DNA from: Treponema sp.
GTDB taxonomy: Bacteria; Spirochaetota; Spirochaetia; Treponematales; Breznakiellaceae
NCBI GenBank assembly: GCA_009781635.1
Contig: WQXU01000011.1
Location: 39,380 to 103,379, forward strand
Length of the DNA stretch: 64,000 bases
Direction of reading: 5' to 3'
Part shown: positions 18,171 through 28,000 of the stretch, piece by piece
Layout of the letters: every line of letters begins with the position of its first letter
How positions within the stretch are numbered: the stretch's first letter is position 1
Translations under genes and position numbers: made by a program
Notes under the pieces: model-generated
What the model saw: the letters and a program-made list of their open reading frames with translations, nothing else
What the model was told of the DNA's origin: nothing
The model's database searches: none

Positions 18171-19379
18171 ATGTCGATCTTGGAAAGTATCATCTCAACT
18201 TTTGGCATACCGTTCATGACAACGGGCCAGGCAATTATGATATTACTCAGCCTGTTTTTTATGTATCTTGCGATAATAAAAAAATATGAGCCGCTTTTGC
18301 TTCTTCCCCTGGCTTTTGGTATCTTAATAGCCAATCTGCCGGTTGTAGGATTGAATGCGTATCATGAATATCAAACAGCATTCAGGGAAATAGGATCTTA
18401 CAACGAGGAAGGCGTAAAAATGCTTCCTGGGTTGATGAACTTTCTATACAGCGGTATCCGCCTTGTTATATATCCGCCTTTGGTTTTCCTCTGCCTTGGG
18501 ACAATGACAGATTTCGGCCCCCTAATTGCAAACCCAAAGAGCGCTTTAATAGGTATAGGCGGTCAGCTTGGGATTTTTGTTGCCTTTGGAATTTCACTTT
18601 TCTTCGGCAACCTTTTACTGCCGTATTTTGGATATGAAGGTTTTTCTTTAAAGGAAGCGGCCGCCATTGGAATAATCGGCAGTTCAGACGGTCCTACGGC
18701 AATATATGCGGCAACACGTCTTGCTCCGGAATTATTACCGCCAATAGCAATCGCAGCCTTTTCATATATGGCCCTTGTTCCGTTTATCCAGCCTCCCATT
18801 ATGAGGCTTCTTACAACGGCAAAAGAAAGGGTAATTATAATGCCGGAGCCAAAAAGAGTTACGCAAAAACAAAAAGTGCTTTTTCCGATTATCTGCACAA
18901 TTATAACTTTGCTGTTTGTTCCTGCGGCAGGCGCTTTAATATCAATGCTTATGCTCGGGAATCTTATAAGGGAGAGCGGAGTTGCTGACAGATATGTAAG
19001 GGCTTTCCAGAACGACCTTTTAAGCATACTGACATTCCTTGTAGCCCTGGGCATAGGATCATCTGCTACAGCAGACAGGTTCTTACATCCAAGAACCTTA
19101 ATTATTATTGCCTGCGGACTTTTGGCTTTTGCCTTTGGAACAATCGGAGGAGTTCTTGTAGCCAAATTACTGTGCCTTATTACCCGCGGAAAGGTTAATC
19201 CCCTTATTGGAAATTCCGGAGTTTCAGCGATGCCGATGGCAGCGCGTATTTCCCAGAAGATGGGGCAGAAGTACAACCCTGATAATCATCTTTTAATGCA
19301 TGCAATGGGTCCGATTGTTTCAAGTACTATTGGTTCTGCAATAGTTGCGGGTATTTTTATATCCTATTTCGCAAAATAA
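18171..19379 (+). CDS. oadB: Na+-translocating carboxylic acid decarboxylase beta subunit (OadB/GcdB/MmdB type)
   Basis: Integral membrane subunit that decarboxylates carboxybiotin and pumps Na+ outwards. The family motifs are GSSDGPTAIYAA (about 175-186) and NSGVSAMPMAARISQKMG ... NHLLMHAMGPIVSSTIGSA (about 346-385). About ten hydrophobic segments and 402 residues match the family. AAGGAG lies about ten bases before the ATG. The alpha (carboxyltransferase) and gamma (biotin carrier) subunit genes are not beside it, so the substrate (oxaloacetate, glutaconyl-CoA or methylmalonyl-CoA) cannot be told. The biotin uptake operon 13 kb away would support such an enzyme. Confidence 0.88.
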   Translation: MSILESIISTFGIPFMTTGQAIMILLSLFFMYLAIIKKYEPLLLLPLAFGILIANLPVVGLNAYHEYQTAFREIGSYNEEGVKMLPGLMNFLYSGIRLVIYPPLVFLCLGTMTDFGPLIANPKSALIGIGGQLGIFVAFGISLFFGNLLLPYFGYEGFSLKEAAAIGIIGSSDGPTAIYAATRLAPELLPPIAIAAFSYMALVPFIQPPIMRLLTTAKERVIIMPEPKRVTQKQKVLFPIICTIITLLFVPAAGALISMLMLGNLIRESGVADRYVRAFQNDLLSILTFLVALGIGSSATADRFLHPRTLIIIACGLLAFAFGTIGGVLVAKLLCLITRGKVNPLIGNSGVSAMPMAARISQKMGQKYNPDNHLLMHAMGPIVSSTIGSAIVAGIFISYFAK

Positions 19380-19423
19380 TATTTCCCTGTTTTAAAATGG
19401 GAACGGGTTGCGGCTTTTAGAAA

Positions 19424-21466
19424 ATGAATATGTTATCCAATATGAGGAATATCGGCATCATGGCTCATATTGATGCAGGAAAGACAACAACAACAGAGAG
19501 GATTCTGTTTTATACCGGAAAGAGCCATCGTATCGGCGAAGTTGACGATGGCGATACGATCATGGACTGGATGGAGCAGGAGCAGGAAAGAGGAATTACA
19601 ATCCAGAGCGCCGCAACAACCACTTACTGGAAAAAAGTTCAGATTAACATTATAGATACTCCCGGACATGTTGATTTTACAGCCGAGGTTGAACGTTCCC
19701 TTCGTGTACTGGACGGCGCTGTTGCAATTTTCGATGCGGTTCATGGAGTTGAGCCTCAGACAGAGACAGTGTGGCGTCAGGCGCAAAGATATAATGTTCC
19801 GTGCGTAGGTTATGTAAACAAGATGGACAGAGCAGGTTCAGATTTTTTTACTGTAATGGAAGATGTAAAAAACAAATTAAAGATAAATACCGTTGCGCTG
19901 CAAATTCCAATCGGGAAAGAAAGTAATTTTGAAGGTGTTATTGATCTTCTGGAAATGAAAGAAATCCGCTGGACAGGTAACGGCGGAGAAATGGTCACAT
20001 CTGAAATAGAATTAAAACATGCAGAAGAAGCAAAAAAATGGCGTGAAAAATTAATTGACACATTATCGGGCGTGTCGGATGCAATTACTGAAAAATATAT
20101 TGCAGGCGGGGAAATTGAAGCTGAAATTATAAAAACTGAGCTAAGAAAAGCAGTAATTAAAAGACAGGTGCTTCCAATGCTTACAGGAGCATCAAGGCGA
20201 AATATTGGAGTTCAGCCTGTCATCGATGCCATAGTGGATTATCTTCCTTCTCCTGAAGAAGCAGATGCAGCTATTGGGCATAACACTAAAAAGGAAGAAG
20301 ACATAAGCATTCCATGCGATCCGCAGGGGCAGCCCCTTGGCCTTGTGTTTAAAATTCAAAATGACAGGGAAGCCGGATCTCTTTGCTATGTAAGAATGTA
20401 TTCAGGCAGTTTAAAATCGGGCAGTTCAGTTTACAATGTGGGAAAGAAGAAGCGGGAGAGAGCGAACAGAATATTAAGAATGCACTCAAATAAATCAGAA
20501 CCTGTAGACAGTCTTTATGCAGGGGACATTGGCGTTGTTATCGGGATGAAATTAGCGCAGACTGGCGATACAATAGGCAGCGAGGGCTGGCCTGTTCTGC
20601 TTGAAAAAATGCAGTTTCCGGAGCCTGTAATTTCCATTTCCATAGAGCCAAAAACAATTTCGGATCAGGACAAGTTAAAGGATGCGCTTTCTATACTTTC
20701 AAAAGAAGATCCTACATTTACAATCAGGGAAAACGATGAAACAGGACAGCTTATAATTTCCGGTATGGGTGAACTGCATCTTGATGTGCTTGTAACCCGT
20801 ATTTTGAAGGAATTCAAACTTGGCGCAAAAGCAGGCAATCCGCAGGTTACATACCGCGAGTCGATTAGCATTGAAGTTGAGCACACAGAGACTTATTCAA
20901 AAATTATTGCCGGAAAAGAAAATGCCGCCGGCATTACATTAGGTGTAGAACCTTCGCAAAGGGGAACCGGGAACAAGTATGTAAATTCGGCTGGAACAAG
21001 ATCCGGCAGAAATGAAATTCCCTCTGAGATTCTTGATGCAATAGAGCGCGGAATAAACGGCGCTTTTTCCTCCGGTATAGTTATGGGATACCCGTGTATT
21101 GATATAAAAGCAACTGTAACAGCTATTCAATATTCGGAACAGACAGGAACAGAGTTTGCATTTGAAGCTTGCGCAAGCATTGCCTTTGATGAGGCATGCA
21201 GAAAAGGAAATCCCATACTTCTGGAACCAATAATGGCTGTAGATCTTAGTTGTCCGCATGATTTTGTAGGAGAAGTAATGAGCCTTGTTACACAGAGAGG
21301 AGGGCAGATTCTAAGCATGAACTCCAAGCCTGATATCGATGAAATTAAAGCGCAGGCTCCCATGGAAAAGATGTTTGGATTTATGACAAGTCTTAGAAGT
21401 GTGTCTCAGGGAAGAGCTTCTTTTACACTTGTTTTTTCACATTTTGAGAAAAAATCGCAGCGGTAG
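19424..21466 (+). CDS. fusA: Translation elongation factor G
   Basis: GTPase that catalyses ribosomal translocation or, for some spirochaete paralogues, ribosome recycling. G1 is AHIDAGKTT (about 14-22), the switch I region [10 protein letters not shown] (about 53-62), G3 DTPGHVDF (about 80-87) and G4 NKMD. Domains II-V follow to 680 aa, slightly shorter than E. coli EF-G. Spirochaetes usually have two EF-G genes; the many small differences and the lack of str-operon neighbours (rpsL, rpsG, tuf) fit the second paralogue, but I cannot prove which. No Shine-Dalgarno is seen; three in-frame ATGs lie close together. Confidence 0.9.
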   Translation: MNMLSNMRNIGIMAHIDAGKTTTTERILFYTGKSHRIGEVDDGDTIMDWMEQEQERGITIQSAATTTYWKKVQINIIDTPGHVDFTAEVERSLRVLDGAVAIFDAVHGVEPQTETVWRQAQRYNVPCVGYVNKMDRAGSDFFTVMEDVKNKLKINTVALQIPIGKESNFEGVIDLLEMKEIRWTGNGGEMVTSEIELKHAEEAKKWREKLIDTLSGVSDAITEKYIAGGEIEAEIIKTELRKAVIKRQVLPMLTGASRRNIGVQPVIDAIVDYLPSPEEADAAIGHNTKKEEDISIPCDPQGQPLGLVFKIQNDREAGSLCYVRMYSGSLKSGSSVYNVGKKKRERANRILRMHSNKSEPVDSLYAGDIGVVIGMKLAQTGDTIGSEGWPVLLEKMQFPEPVISISIEPKTISDQDKLKDALSILSKEDPTFTIRENDETGQLIISGMGELHLDVLVTRILKEFKLGAKAGNPQVTYRESISIEVEHTETYSKIIAGKENAAGITLGVEPSQRGTGNKYVNSAGTRSGRNEIPSEILDAIERGINGAFSSGIVMGYPCIDIKATVTAIQYSEQTGTEFAFEACASIAFDEACRKGNPILLEPIMAVDLSCPHDFVGEVMSLVTQRGGQILSMNSKPDIDEIKAQAPMEKMFGFMTSLRSVSQGRASFTLVFSHFEKKSQR

Positions 21467-21501
21467 TGGAATTAAATTTGGAATTAAGATAATATTCATA
21501 T

Positions 21502-22677
21502 ATGAGTAAAGGTTTATCCTATGTTATTGTGACACCATACACCATAGCAAAGAGCAGAACAGGCGGTGTGTTATCACGGCTTTTAACGCGAACGGAACTG
21601 GAATTGGTCGGCGCTCAGATATTTGCACCTGACATGGAGTTTGCGCAAAAATACGCAGAATCACTCAGGCAGAGAGCTCCGCAAAATCAGCTTGTACTTC
21701 TTGCAGATTATGTAAAAAATTATTTTGGGCCGTCAGGCGGCCGTCCTCATAGAACTCTTTTATTGTTATTCCGCGGGGAGAATCCATGCGAAAAGCTTTT
21801 AAATACCTGCGGACATTTATATACAAAGCATGTGGAAGTTGACTATCTTGCAGGAGAAACAATACGCGACACTTACTCTGATTTGATTTTCTCTGAGCAT
21901 AGCCCTGATGAAGTAAGGTATTTTGAGCCTGCAGTTCTTACTCCAAGGCATCAGGAAGAAGCGGATAAAGATCTGTTATTTATTTCGGATTTTCTTCAGG
22001 GCAGGGAGAATCTCATTCAAAATGTTGTTTATCCTGATCCTTCAAAAATTGAAAGAACACTTGTAATTATAAAACCTGATAACTGGAAAAATAATTCATC
22101 GCGTCCTGGCGCTATTATTGATATGTTTTCACGTACTGGCCTTCGTATAATCGGAATGAAAATACACAAATTTTCTCTTGCGCAGGCTCTGGATTTTTAC
22201 GGCCCTGTGGAAGCCATGCTTAATGAAAAACTGGCTCCGGATTTCGGCAGGAGGGCACTGGAACTTTTAGAGAAGGAATTTCATTTTGAAATAAGCGGTG
22301 AATTGTCAAAGGTATTAGGTAAAAGTTTCGGCGCAGAATGCGCAAGAGATCAGTTTCATCAAATTGTAGAGTTCATGTCCGGAAAGAGACCAAATGGATA
22401 TACAAATGAAGAGCTTGAAGAACCGGGAAATGTAAAATGCATGATCCTTGTTTATGAGGGAGAAAACGCCGTTAAAAAAATCCGTGATGTTCTTGGGCCT
22501 ACAGATCCTCTTAAAGCGCCAGACGGGACAGTACGCAGGGAATTTGGCAGCAATATTATGGTAAATACAGCGCACGCATCTGATTCACAGGAGAATTACG
22601 AGCGGGAGCAAAAGATTGTAAGGATAAATAATAATTCTGTTGTTTCGATTATTAAAGATTATCTGGATAAAAAATAA
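21502..22677 (+). CDS. Tandem nucleoside-diphosphate-kinase-like protein
   Basis: 391 residues made of two NDK-like halves. The second half (about 190-375) has RTLVIIKPDNW with the family Lys and MVNTAHASDSQENYEREQ, in which the phospho-accepting His is kept. A large insert separates these. The first half starts YVIVTPYTIAKSRTGGVLSRLL, where the Lys is lost, and ends FSEHSPDEVRYFEP, where a His lines up with the catalytic one. True NDKs are about 140 aa single-domain enzymes, so this is a divergent fusion; kinase activity is uncertain. Thirty-five bases separate it from the EF-G gene, which may be its operon partner. Confidence 0.7.
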   Translation: MSKGLSYVIVTPYTIAKSRTGGVLSRLLTRTELELVGAQIFAPDMEFAQKYAESLRQRAPQNQLVLLADYVKNYFGPSGGRPHRTLLLLFRGENPCEKLLNTCGHLYTKHVEVDYLAGETIRDTYSDLIFSEHSPDEVRYFEPAVLTPRHQEEADKDLLFISDFLQGRENLIQNVVYPDPSKIERTLVIIKPDNWKNNSSRPGAIIDMFSRTGLRIIGMKIHKFSLAQALDFYGPVEAMLNEKLAPDFGRRALELLEKEFHFEISGELSKVLGKSFGAECARDQFHQIVEFMSGKRPNGYTNEELEEPGNVKCMILVYEGENAVKKIRDVLGPTDPLKAPDGTVRREFGSNIMVNTAHASDSQENYEREQKIVRINNNSVVSIIKDYLDKK

Positions 22678-22702
22678 TATCTATTTTAGATATTAAAAAA
22701 TG

Positions 22703-22835
22703 TAAGCAAGGCAGACTGCGCCCAGCCCTGCCGGCTCCGGGCGGCTGTGGCTGCAATTGACGCACATTTTGATGTGGCCGGCTAGGACTTCACACCGAAG
22801 TCGCCGGCAGAGCTGGGCGCAGTCTGCCTTGCTTA
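22703..22835. repeat. 133-bp palindromic element (33-bp inverted arms)
   Basis: Arms 22703-22735 and 22803-22835 are complementary over 33 positions with one mismatch. They start TAAGCAAGGCAGACTGCG and end in the reverse. The GC-rich inside adds a GACTTC-acacc-GAAGTC hairpin (22786-22802). It sits between the NDK-like gene and the tRNA promoter. There is no coding sequence and no strong U-tract, so a MITE-like element or structured RNA is more likely than a simple terminator. Confidence 0.75.
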
Positions 22836-22884
22836 AGTTTATTCTATAATTGATTTAATTTTATTATTGAAGAATTACACTTAA

Positions 22885-22914
22885 TTGACATTACATTAAA
22901 AAAATTGATATATT
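22885..22914 (+). promoter_or_regulatory. Promoter of tRNA-Glu(CUC)
   Basis: TTGACA (22885-22890) and TATATT (22909-22914) are 18 nt apart. The tRNA begins about 9 nt after the -10 box, so the primary transcript would have almost no 5' leader. Confidence 0.75.
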
Positions 22915-22922
22915 AATTATAA

Positions 22923-22994
22923 GGCCCCTTCGTCTATCGGTCAGGACATGAGATTCTCAATCTTAAAAGAGGAGTTCGATTCTCCTAGGGGCTA
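22923..22994 (+). tRNA. tRNA-Glu (anticodon CUC)
   Basis: The cloverleaf folds with acceptor GGCCCCU/AGGGGCU, D arm, anticodon stem TGAGA/TCTTA with loop TTCTCAA (anticodon CTC, reading GAG) and T arm AGGAG-TTCGATT-CTCCT. CCA is not encoded. The first pair is G1-U72 and the discriminator would be A73, both unusual for tRNA-Glu. A second isoacceptor (UUC) is in the same window. Confidence 0.9.
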
Positions 22995-23052
22995 TAAGTT
23001 AATAAGAAAAAAAATTATTAGGTGCAAATAAAATCAATAAATAACAAGAAAT

Positions 23053-23067
23053 GAGAATCGAACTCCT
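23053..23067 (-). repeat. Inverted 15-nt copy of tRNA-Glu T arm
   Basis: GAGAATCGAACTCCT is the exact reverse complement of 22970-22984 in the tRNA-Glu T arm, 68 nt away. It may be a remnant of an integration site, or a partner that pairs with the tRNA 3' end in a readthrough transcript. Confidence 0.6.
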
Positions 23068-23083
23068 AAGAGCGAAAGGAAAT

Positions 23084-23614
23084 CTACTCTGATTGATAAT
23101 TAATTAAGGTGGTAACTGGCGTGGGATCAAGTATCTTGCTGTAATTTAAAAAAGGCAGTCCTACAATGCCGAAGATTTCCGGTACTTGCGCACCCCCTTC
23201 CGATAAAAGGGATCTTGCCGCGTTCAATGTGCCGCCTGTTGCAATTAAATCATCTGTAAGTAAAACACGTTTGCCTCTTGGAACATCTGCGCTGTGAACT
23301 TCAATTTCAGCCTGTGCATATTCAAGGGCGTATTTTCTTGCAAGAGTAACGCCGGGGAGCTTTCCTTTTTTACGGATTGGAATAATGGGTATATTCATAT
23401 TAAAGGCAAAAGCCGCCGCGAATAAAAAACCGCGGGCTTCTATTGCGGCTATAGCGTCGATATTTTTATCCTTGTAGATTTCGGACATTTTTTCTATGCA
23501 GTAACGAAATGCAACAGGGGATGCCAAAATGCTTGTTATATCGTAAAAGAGAATGCCCATTTTTGGAAAATCAGGAATTTTTCTTATATAATCATCCAGA
23601 TTAAAAGATGTCAT
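23084..23614 (-). CDS. apt: Adenine phosphoribosyltransferase
   Basis: Salvages adenine: adenine + PRPP to AMP + PPi. The family start FNLDDYIRKIPDFPKMGILFYDIT is clear, followed by AAIEARGFLFAAAFA and the PRPP loop VLLTDDLIATGGTL (about 120-133). I place the start at the ATG of MTSFNLDDY, because it overlaps the stop of the upstream gene as TAATG, a typical translational coupling. A start seven codons earlier would lie inside that gene. Length 176 aa is normal for Apt. Confidence 0.95.
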   Translation of the reverse strand: MTSFNLDDYIRKIPDFPKMGILFYDITSILASPVAFRYCIEKMSEIYKDKNIDAIAAIEARGFLFAAAFAFNMNIPIIPIRKKGKLPGVTLARKYALEYAQAEIEVHSADVPRGKRVLLTDDLIATGGTLNAARSLLSEGGAQVPEIFGIVGLPFLNYSKILDPTPVTTLINYQSE

Positions 23615-23997
23615 TATATAATTGTCCTTACCCATTTTTCAAGCTCTTTTACAGGAGCTGGTTTACTGGATACGTAAAGAGGAGAGCCCAAAGATGCTTC
23701 GCAGTCCTCTACAATGGCGCAAAGGTACTTTAAGGATTTTTCATTTACAGAGAAAACTCCGCATTTTCTTGAAGCCAGATTAATATGAGAAAGCAAGTCT
23801 TCAAAATAAGAAAATAACCTGGGAGAAGAAGATTCGCAGCCAATAAAAAAAACATCAACAGGAAGTAAGTCAGTTCCCTCAAAATTATGCCCGGAGCATA
23901 TTTTAACTTTATAATCGGGTAAAGCCGCCGCTATAAGGCAGGCAATTGCGTCTATAGATTCTGTTCCGTCAGTAATAATTAATGCTTTTTTGCTCAC
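23614..23997 (-). CDS. Small hypothetical protein coupled to apt
   Basis: 127 residues, soluble, starting MSKKALIITDGTES. The order beta strand, short loop, helix and later strands (VDVFFIGC) looks like a flavodoxin or response-regulator-like alpha/beta fold, but I see no Asp-phosphorylation or FMN motif. The stop codon overlaps the apt start by one base, so the two are translated together. Function unknown. Confidence 0.7.
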   Translation of the reverse strand: MSKKALIITDGTESIDAIACLIAAALPDYKVKICSGHNFEGTDLLPVDVFFIGCESSSPRLFSYFEDLLSHINLASRKCGVFSVNEKSLKYLCAIVEDCEASLGSPLYVSSKPAPVKELEKWVRTII

Positions 23998-24028
23998 AAA
24001 ATTATCCTATCCAAATAATATGAGGTTG

Positions 24029-25003
24029 TCAATCATTGGCAACAGTTCCCATGCCCTGTACCGAATAATTTACAATGATCCAGAAATTATCTCTTTTTTC
24101 AAGATCATAGGTATATTGTCTTAGTTCTGTATAATTCGGAAGCCTGAATCTTTGAAGAACAATAACAGTTCCCCTGTCATTATTATATTCAGTCCTTAAA
24201 ATATCAAAGGTTGTAGGGATAACAAAAATGTCTCCGTCAACAGTGGCATTTTGAAGATTCTGCCTGTACTCTAAAAGCATTCTGCGGCGTCCGTCTTCAT
24301 TCATTGCTGTGTATCTGCGCCTTTGAACAGGATCGCGCGTTAACATGGCTTCGGTATCAAGATAAAGAAAGAATCTTTCCCACTGAGATTCCTGCCGGGC
24401 GGTAAGCATGTAAGTGACTACTTCATCGGGCGGAATCTTCTGTTTGACAAGTATAGCTCCGGTTGCGATATCCATTTCAAGGGGGATGCCGTCTTCTCCG
24501 TAAATAAGAGCCGGGCGCAGATTAAGATTTAAGAAATTTGATTCGATTGCAGGAACTGCAGACGAACGGATCAATTCAGGGTACACCTTTGCGCGAACCC
24601 TGAATGAGCCGCTCTGCCCAAAACTGATATAATCGCGCAGATCTTCTACAAATGAAAAAGACTCTCCGCTTTCTATAGCGACTTCACGAAAGAAAACCTG
24701 GACATTCTGCGTCCTTTTCCGGATTAATGAATCGGAGAAGGGCAGAGAACGGTTGGACATTGTCCTTATATCAAAGTCAACAGAAAAACCGCGATCATCT
24801 GCCAGTTTAAAGCGGTACGGAAGGGGGCTGTTATTTGTGATGGTTATCTGCACAAGAATGGGATCTGATTCTACATGATAAATCCGTCTGTCAAAAAAAC
24901 GTATATTAAATTCAACTTTGCCTGCTTCAGAAGCGGATAAAAAATAAAGACCTGGAACAACAAGAAAAAATAAAACTGTTAAAATGCATATTTTTTTCAT
25001 CAT
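24029..25003 (-). CDS. Exported protein of unknown function
   Basis: 324 residues with an N-terminal signal sequence ending around LSASEA (residues 22-27). No lipobox Cys follows, so it is periplasmic or outer-membrane associated. The first half looks like a beta-sandwich (ITITNNSPLPYRFKLADDRG), the second is charged and helical with QSQWERFF-type segments, finishing with a mixed strand. It could be a carrier or binding protein. It is upstream of the apt pair on the same strand with a 31-nt gap and is divergent from mfd. Confidence 0.7.
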   Translation of the reverse strand: MMKKICILTVLFFLVVPGLYFLSASEAGKVEFNIRFFDRRIYHVESDPILVQITITNNSPLPYRFKLADDRGFSVDFDIRTMSNRSLPFSDSLIRKRTQNVQVFFREVAIESGESFSFVEDLRDYISFGQSGSFRVRAKVYPELIRSSAVPAIESNFLNLNLRPALIYGEDGIPLEMDIATGAILVKQKIPPDEVVTYMLTARQESQWERFFLYLDTEAMLTRDPVQRRRYTAMNEDGRRRMLLEYRQNLQNATVDGDIFVIPTTFDILRTEYNNDRGTVIVLQRFRLPNYTELRQYTYDLEKRDNFWIIVNYSVQGMGTVAND

Positions 25004-25095
25004 ACTTCCCTTAAATGACGATTCACAGGATGCGTATATTGCGCAGGGTGTTCAAAGAGAACACACTCCTATATTATAGTAATCGGTTAATTTAT

Positions 25096-28000
25096 ATGAA
25101 TACCTTATCATTTAATGAGCTTTTAAAAAACATAGGACACTCTAAAACGATTTCATCCTTTTGCGCAGATGTAAGGGACGGGAACTTTCCAATCGAAATT
25201 GAAGGAAGCGAAGGCGCCCTAAACTCGCTTTTAATTGCAAAAACATTCAAAGAAAAACAGATTTTTGTCATTGTTCCTCATGAAATCGCCGCAGAAGACA
25301 TTATTCTGGATTTGGCATCATCCGGCATTCCATGCATTAAATTCCCTTTTTGGGGAACGGCTGTTTACCGTGATTTGACTCCTCTTGCGGCGATTTTCGG
25401 TGAAAGAGCAAGGGTTTTATGCGAATTATCGTTAAAAAAGGCTGGTATTGTAATTATTCCTCAGCGCGCGCTTTTATCTCCCCTGCCTCCGGGTGAATAT
25501 ATAAAAGAGCTTCTTGTACAGATAAGGCCTAAAGATCAGATTGATACTGCAGAACTTGCGAAAAAACTTGTTTTATACGGTTACACAAGAGTTCCCAGGG
25601 TACAGATTCACGGCGAGTTTGCGCTGCGGGGAGAAGTGCTGGATATCTTCATGGGAGGAGACGAAAAGGCATACAGGGTTCTTTTTGATTTTGACAAAGT
25701 AGAAACAATAAAGCAGTTTGATCCTGTTTTGCAGAATACCGGCAATGAGAAGCTTTCTTCATTGACAATTTGTCCAATGAAAGAAGTAATCTGGAGCGAT
25801 GACAGGATTGAAACGCTTGAAAAAAATCTTGCCCTGTTTAAGGAGTTTTCAGATAATGGCAGGGCCTTTATAGATGAACTTATTACTCACCGTAATGCGG
25901 CGGGCGAAGAGATGTTTTTTCATCTTTCCTTTGAAAAACCAGGCTGCCTGCTTGATTATCTTGATCCTGACGGGACATTAATTTTAGTTGACAGTGAAAG
26001 ACTGGAAAATGCATATGAGGGTTTTATCCGTGAATACCAGGGTTTATATTCAAGAAATGTAAGGGAGCATTCCCAGAACTCTTCCATTGCAAAACGCCAA
26101 TATCCGCTGCCGGAGCGTCTGCTTTTTAATTATGATAATTTGATAAAAAATTATAAGACTGTTTCCGGCCGTATCATTTCATTCAGGGCAATCAAAGAAG
26201 AAGCAAAAAGCGATGTATGCCATATTGAACTTGCCTGCGAGCCTGCGCGAAGTTTTTTCGGCAATATGGATTACTTAAAAGAAGAGTTTTCTTCTCTTCT
26301 TGGCAGCGGCTGGCAAATAGCAGTCGCAGCGGAATCCGAAGTGCAGGCAGACAGGATCAAAATGATACTGGATACCCATAAATCACTTTCGATTATGGCT
26401 GTTCCATTAACTGCGGGGTTTTGCCTTCCTGATATCAAGTTTATGCTGGTACAGGAAAACGAAATATTCGGACGCAGAAAACGTCCGCCCCGGTCTTTGA
26501 AGACTGTCCGTTCAAGTCCTATTGATTCATTTATTGAAATAAATCCCGGCGATTACATTGTTCATGTTAATCACGGCATCGGATTATTCAAGGGTATTGA
26601 AAGGCTGCATGCGCTGGGACATGAAAGAGATTATATAAAGATCGAATATGCAGGCGAAGAAACTGTATTTGTTCCTGTTGAACAATTAAACCTTGTCCAG
26701 CGCTATATCGGAAATGAGGGCCATCCGCCGCGGCTGGATACTATCGGGTCAAAGAGCTGGGAGAACCGTAAAAACAAGGTAAAAAAATCTGTAGAGGACA
26801 TAGCTGAAAAACTGATAGAGCTTTATTCAAAGCGCAAACAGGCTCAAGGATACGCATTTCCTTTGGATACGCAGTGGCAGACAATGTTTGAAGCGGCTTT
26901 TCCGTTTGAAGAAACTGAAGACCAGCTTGCATGCATTTCCCAAATTAAAAAGGACATGGAAAGCTCTTCCCCTATGGACAGGCTTGTCTGCGGTGATGTT
27001 GGTTACGGAAAAACCGAAGTAGCGCTGCGTGCCTGTTTTAAAGCCATTATGGGCGGTAAACAGGCTGCCTTCCTTGCTCCCACTACAATTCTTGCAGAGC
27101 AGCATTATGAAAATTTCTGCGAACGTTTTTCGCATTTTCCCGTTAATGTCGCCATGCTATCCCGCTTTGTGGATAAAAAAAAGATACGCATCATTCTTGA
27201 ACGGTTAAAAAAGGGAGAAATTGATCTTTTAATAGGAACGCACCGCATAATCCAGCGTGATGTGCAATTCAAGAACCTCGGTCTTATTGTAATCGATGAA
27301 GAGCAGCGCTTCGGCGTTAAAGACAAGGAACGCCTAAAAGAGCTGAAAACTAATGTAGACTGTCTTACGCTTTCTGCAACTCCTATTCCGCGCACACTGC
27401 ATATGAGCCTTGTTAAAATCCGCGATATGAGTATTTTAGCTACTGCTCCCGCAGGACGCCATCCAATTGAAACATTTGTAGAGGAATACGATGACTATCT
27501 TATAACGCGCGCAATCCGCCGCGAAATTGAAAGAGGAGGGCAGGTTTTCTTCCTTCATAACAGGATTGAAACATTAAGGGATACGCGGCTTAAGCTGGAA
27601 AAGCTGATGCCTGAAATGATTATTGAAACTGCGCACGGACAAATGGAAGCGCGGGATCTGGAAGATGTCATGCGGCGTTTTATACACGGCGGATTTCATG
27701 TTTTGGTCTCAACAACAATTATTGAGAACGGGATTGATATTCCCAATGTTAACACAATCATAATTGACAGGGCCGATATTTACGGAGTTTCACAGCTTTA
27801 CCAGCTTCGCGGCAGGGTAGGAAGATCGGATCGTATAGCGTATGCTTATCTTTTTTATCCTGAAAAAAAGGCGCTTTCAGAGATTGCCATGAAAAGATTA
27901 CAGACAATATCGGATTTTACAGAGTTGGGTTCCGGATTTAAAATAGCCATGAAGGATATGGAAATCCGCGGAGCGGGTAATCTTCTTGGACGGGAACAGT

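Noticed and set aside
22703..22835. Simple rho-independent terminator for the NDK-like gene
   Set aside because: The stem is 33 bp with a 67-nt structured interior and is not followed by a U-run, unlike the clear terminators at 4867 and 7177.
25015..25095. N-terminal 27-codon extension of Mfd
   Set aside because: It is Arg-rich, unlike Mfd N-termini, and the sequence following the ATG at 25096 matches the family start.
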